DNA from: a bacterium
GTDB lineage: Bacteria; UBA9089; CG2-30-40-21; SBAY01
Assembly (NCBI GenBank): GCA_040757115.1
Contig: JBFLYA010000210.1
Coordinates: forward strand, 1 to 6,590
Reading direction: 5' to 3'
DNA length: 6,590 nt
Part shown: piece after piece, positions 5,358 through 6,590 of the stretch
Layout of the letters: every line of letters begins with the position of its first letter
How positions within the stretch are numbered: position 1 is the first letter of the stretch
Made by a program: the position numbers and the translations under genes
Notes under the pieces: generated by a model
What the model was told of the DNA's origin: nothing
The model's input: the letters and a program-made list of their open reading frames with translations, nothing else
The model's database searches: none

Positions 5358-5367
5358 CCTTATCACC

Positions 5368-6590
5368 TCACTTAAGATTAAATTGTAATTTCATTTTCTC
5401 TAACTGTTGCAGTATGTGTTCTCGTGTTGGTTTAATTCCCATTCTCTCATATTTATTAAAAAACTCTCGCCACTGCTTATTCCAATTATTAGGTCCTGTA
5501 TGTAATCCTCCGGGTTTTAATCTATGTTTCTCTTGAGAAATTTTAATAGTATATTTCTCAGGATTTAACCCTGCATCTCTAAACCTCTCAGCAAATTCTT
5601 TAGGAAGCAAATGGTGAGTTTCTAATTTTGTAGCTCCTCTTCCTATAACCTTTGCACCAATTTTGCCTATTGCCTTACCACCACCAACAAGAACTGTTTT
5701 TATTCCACCAACAACTATCTTTCCAGCTCCCAAGAAATCTGTTGGATCAACTGGATCGCTAATAATTGTCTCTTTCTCTGCAGTAGGTACTGCACCTAAA
5801 ATAGGTAATAAAGCATTTGCTATTCCAGAACCAACTCCCGAAATAGCTCCTGTTCTTGCCCCTTCCCAGAAATCTCCACCATACATTAATGAACTTATGC
5901 CACCAGTTATCGCCCCTTCTACTCCTAATTGGAATATATCTCCTAATGGACCTCCCCAATCTCCAAAATCTATCCCTGCACTTATCCCCGCACTGAATTG
6001 ATTAAACATCCAGCTACTACCAGCACTCATTAAAGCTGCATCCCATCCACCGTATTGATATGCCTCATAGACATTATAAAGTGTCTTTGCTGCCGTATAG
6101 AATTTCCATACTGCCCATATAAATTGCCAGAATTCTCCATTCGGGTCTATATTTGTGAGCGGATTATTAGCACAGTAGACATAGAGATTATCTGCTGGGA
6201 TTTGAACTGGATCAGGTGTAATAAATCTACCAAGTGCCGGATCATAGTATCTGGCGCCGAAGTAGAATAAGCCGCTGTCATCCAGCTCCTTACCGGTAAA
6301 TGTCGGTCCACCTACAGGTCCTCCACCACCAAAGGGATAATAGAAATACTGCTCGACTACCTTGCCGTCCTTGTCACTAATTACCCTTGATGAGCCTAAG
6401 TGGTCATTATGGTAGTAATAAATCTTGGGAGCAGAGTTAATTGGTTCTTCCTGTAGCTTTGCTACTAACTGCCCATTACCATAGACATACGAAGTTTTAC
6501 TGGTAATAGTTACCTTCTCTGCCGGTGGTGATTCTAACTTCTGGACTACCCGCACTATTTCGTATGCCTTGCCATTGGCAAGTAATGTCT
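5368..6590 (-). CDS. Rhs/YD-repeat polymorphic toxin, C-terminal part, with DUF2380/SitA-like HNH-type toxin tip (5' end outside window)
   Basis: The frame is open to the window edge, giving 406 visible residues; the GTG at 6555 is an internal valine codon, not a start. Visible order: YD-type tail (YVYGNGQLVAKLQ, about 34-46), Rhs-associated core with YYYHNDHLGSSRV, YYPFGG, GLFYFGARYYDPALGRF and terminal IDPNG (57-151), a glycine-rich linker (152-321), then an 85-residue unique tip (322-406). Rhs cores form a shell that encapsulates and releases the C-terminal toxin; that is family knowledge. The tip has HHLLPKEF, then KHRLKPGGLHTGPNNWNKQW. I recognise this pattern from DUF2380/SitA-type toxins, usually placed with HNH/endonuclease VII-like nucleases. 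Candidate catalytic residues are the HH pair and the later His of KHR. The tip is basic (17 K/R, 10 D/E). Its TGA overlaps the ribosome site of the next gene. Unlike classic enterobacterial Rhs, the variable tip starts about 170 residues after DPNG. The Rhs call is secure; the nuclease activity is inferred. Confidence 0.93.
   Translation of the reverse strand, partial: TLLANGKAYEIVRVVQKLESPPAEKVTITSKTSYVYGNGQLVAKLQEEPINSAPKIYYYHNDHLGSSRVISDKDGKVVEQYFYYPFGGGGPVGGPTFTGKELDDSGLFYFGARYYDPALGRFITPDPVQIPADNLYVYCANNPLTNIDPNGEFWQFIWAVWKFYTAAKTLYNVYEAYQYGGWDAALMSAGSSWMFNQFSAGISAGIDFGDWGGPLGDIFQLGVEGAITGGISSLMYGGDFWEGARTGAISGVGSGIANALLPILGAVPTAEKETIISDPVDPTDFLGAGKIVVGGIKTVLVGGGKAIGKIGAKVIGRGATKLETHHLLPKEFAERFRDAGLNPEKYTIKISQEKHRLKPGGLHTGPNNWNKQWREFFNKYERMGIKPTREHILQQLEKMKLQFNLK
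5632..6421 (-). repeat. Long direct repeat, copy 2 (within the main rhs gene)
   Basis: Partner of 2460-3249 in the same orientation. It encodes the end of the Rhs-associated core (from YYYHNDHLG) and the glycine-rich linker. Recombination between the copies would delete the intervening 3.17 kb, which holds the first tip and its three immunity-type genes, and fuse the main rhs gene to the orphan HWYEAHG tip with the 75-residue gene behind it. Confidence 0.9.

Noticed and set aside
5358-5366. GTG start for the 207-residue immunity gene, and similar upstream starts at 4147, 4706 and 1366 for the other genes
   Set aside because: In each case the downstream ATG has a better-spaced G-rich or AGGAG site, and for paralogue A the extension is absent from its paralogue.

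Overview
The window is a low-GC bacterial locus in which every recognisable gene lies on the minus strand. It therefore reads from base 6590 down to base 1. It is an Rhs/YD-repeat polymorphic-toxin locus, with toxin tips and immunity genes strung out downstream of the main Rhs gene. The organism cannot be named from sequence. Clear AGGAG-type ribosome sites, an Rhs core and many degenerate dispersed repeats suggest an environmental, probably Gram-negative, bacterium; this is inference.

Layout in transcription order. (A) 6590-5368 is the 3' part of the main rhs gene: a YD tail, the Rhs-associated core, a long glycine-rich linker and an 85-residue C-terminal toxin. The toxin carries an HHLLP / KHR / NNWNKQW signature like the DUF2380 (SitA-type) HNH-like toxins. 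Three genes follow closely: a CxxC-containing SitI-like protein (5357-4734), a DUF4375/DMP19-family protein (4688-4197) and a double-CXXCG protein (4135-3284). (B) 3257-2232 is an orphan Rhs tip. It repeats the last part of the core and the linker of the main gene over about 790 bp with no net indel, then switches to a different, strongly basic toxin. A very acidic 75-residue partner (2218-1991) follows. (C) 1995-1864 is a headless 42-codon toxin tail resembling polymorphic toxin type 33. It is coupled to a DUF4279-family immunity gene (1853-1452) with the same 10-nt stop-to-start gap as unit A. (D) 1324-980 and 902-567 are tandem paralogues of an unrecognised family, probably immunity genes. 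(E) 479-321 is a severed relic of the Rhs core, followed by short repeat arrays to base 1.

The likely working logic, inferred from Rhs systems generally: the main Rhs shell delivers one active tip, its cognate immunity gene protects the cell, and downstream orphan tips with shared core/linker homology can replace the active tip by recombination. Residual immunity genes protect against siblings carrying other tips. REP-like G-rich sequences ending in GGGTCA sit at four module junctions and may mark where pieces were joined.
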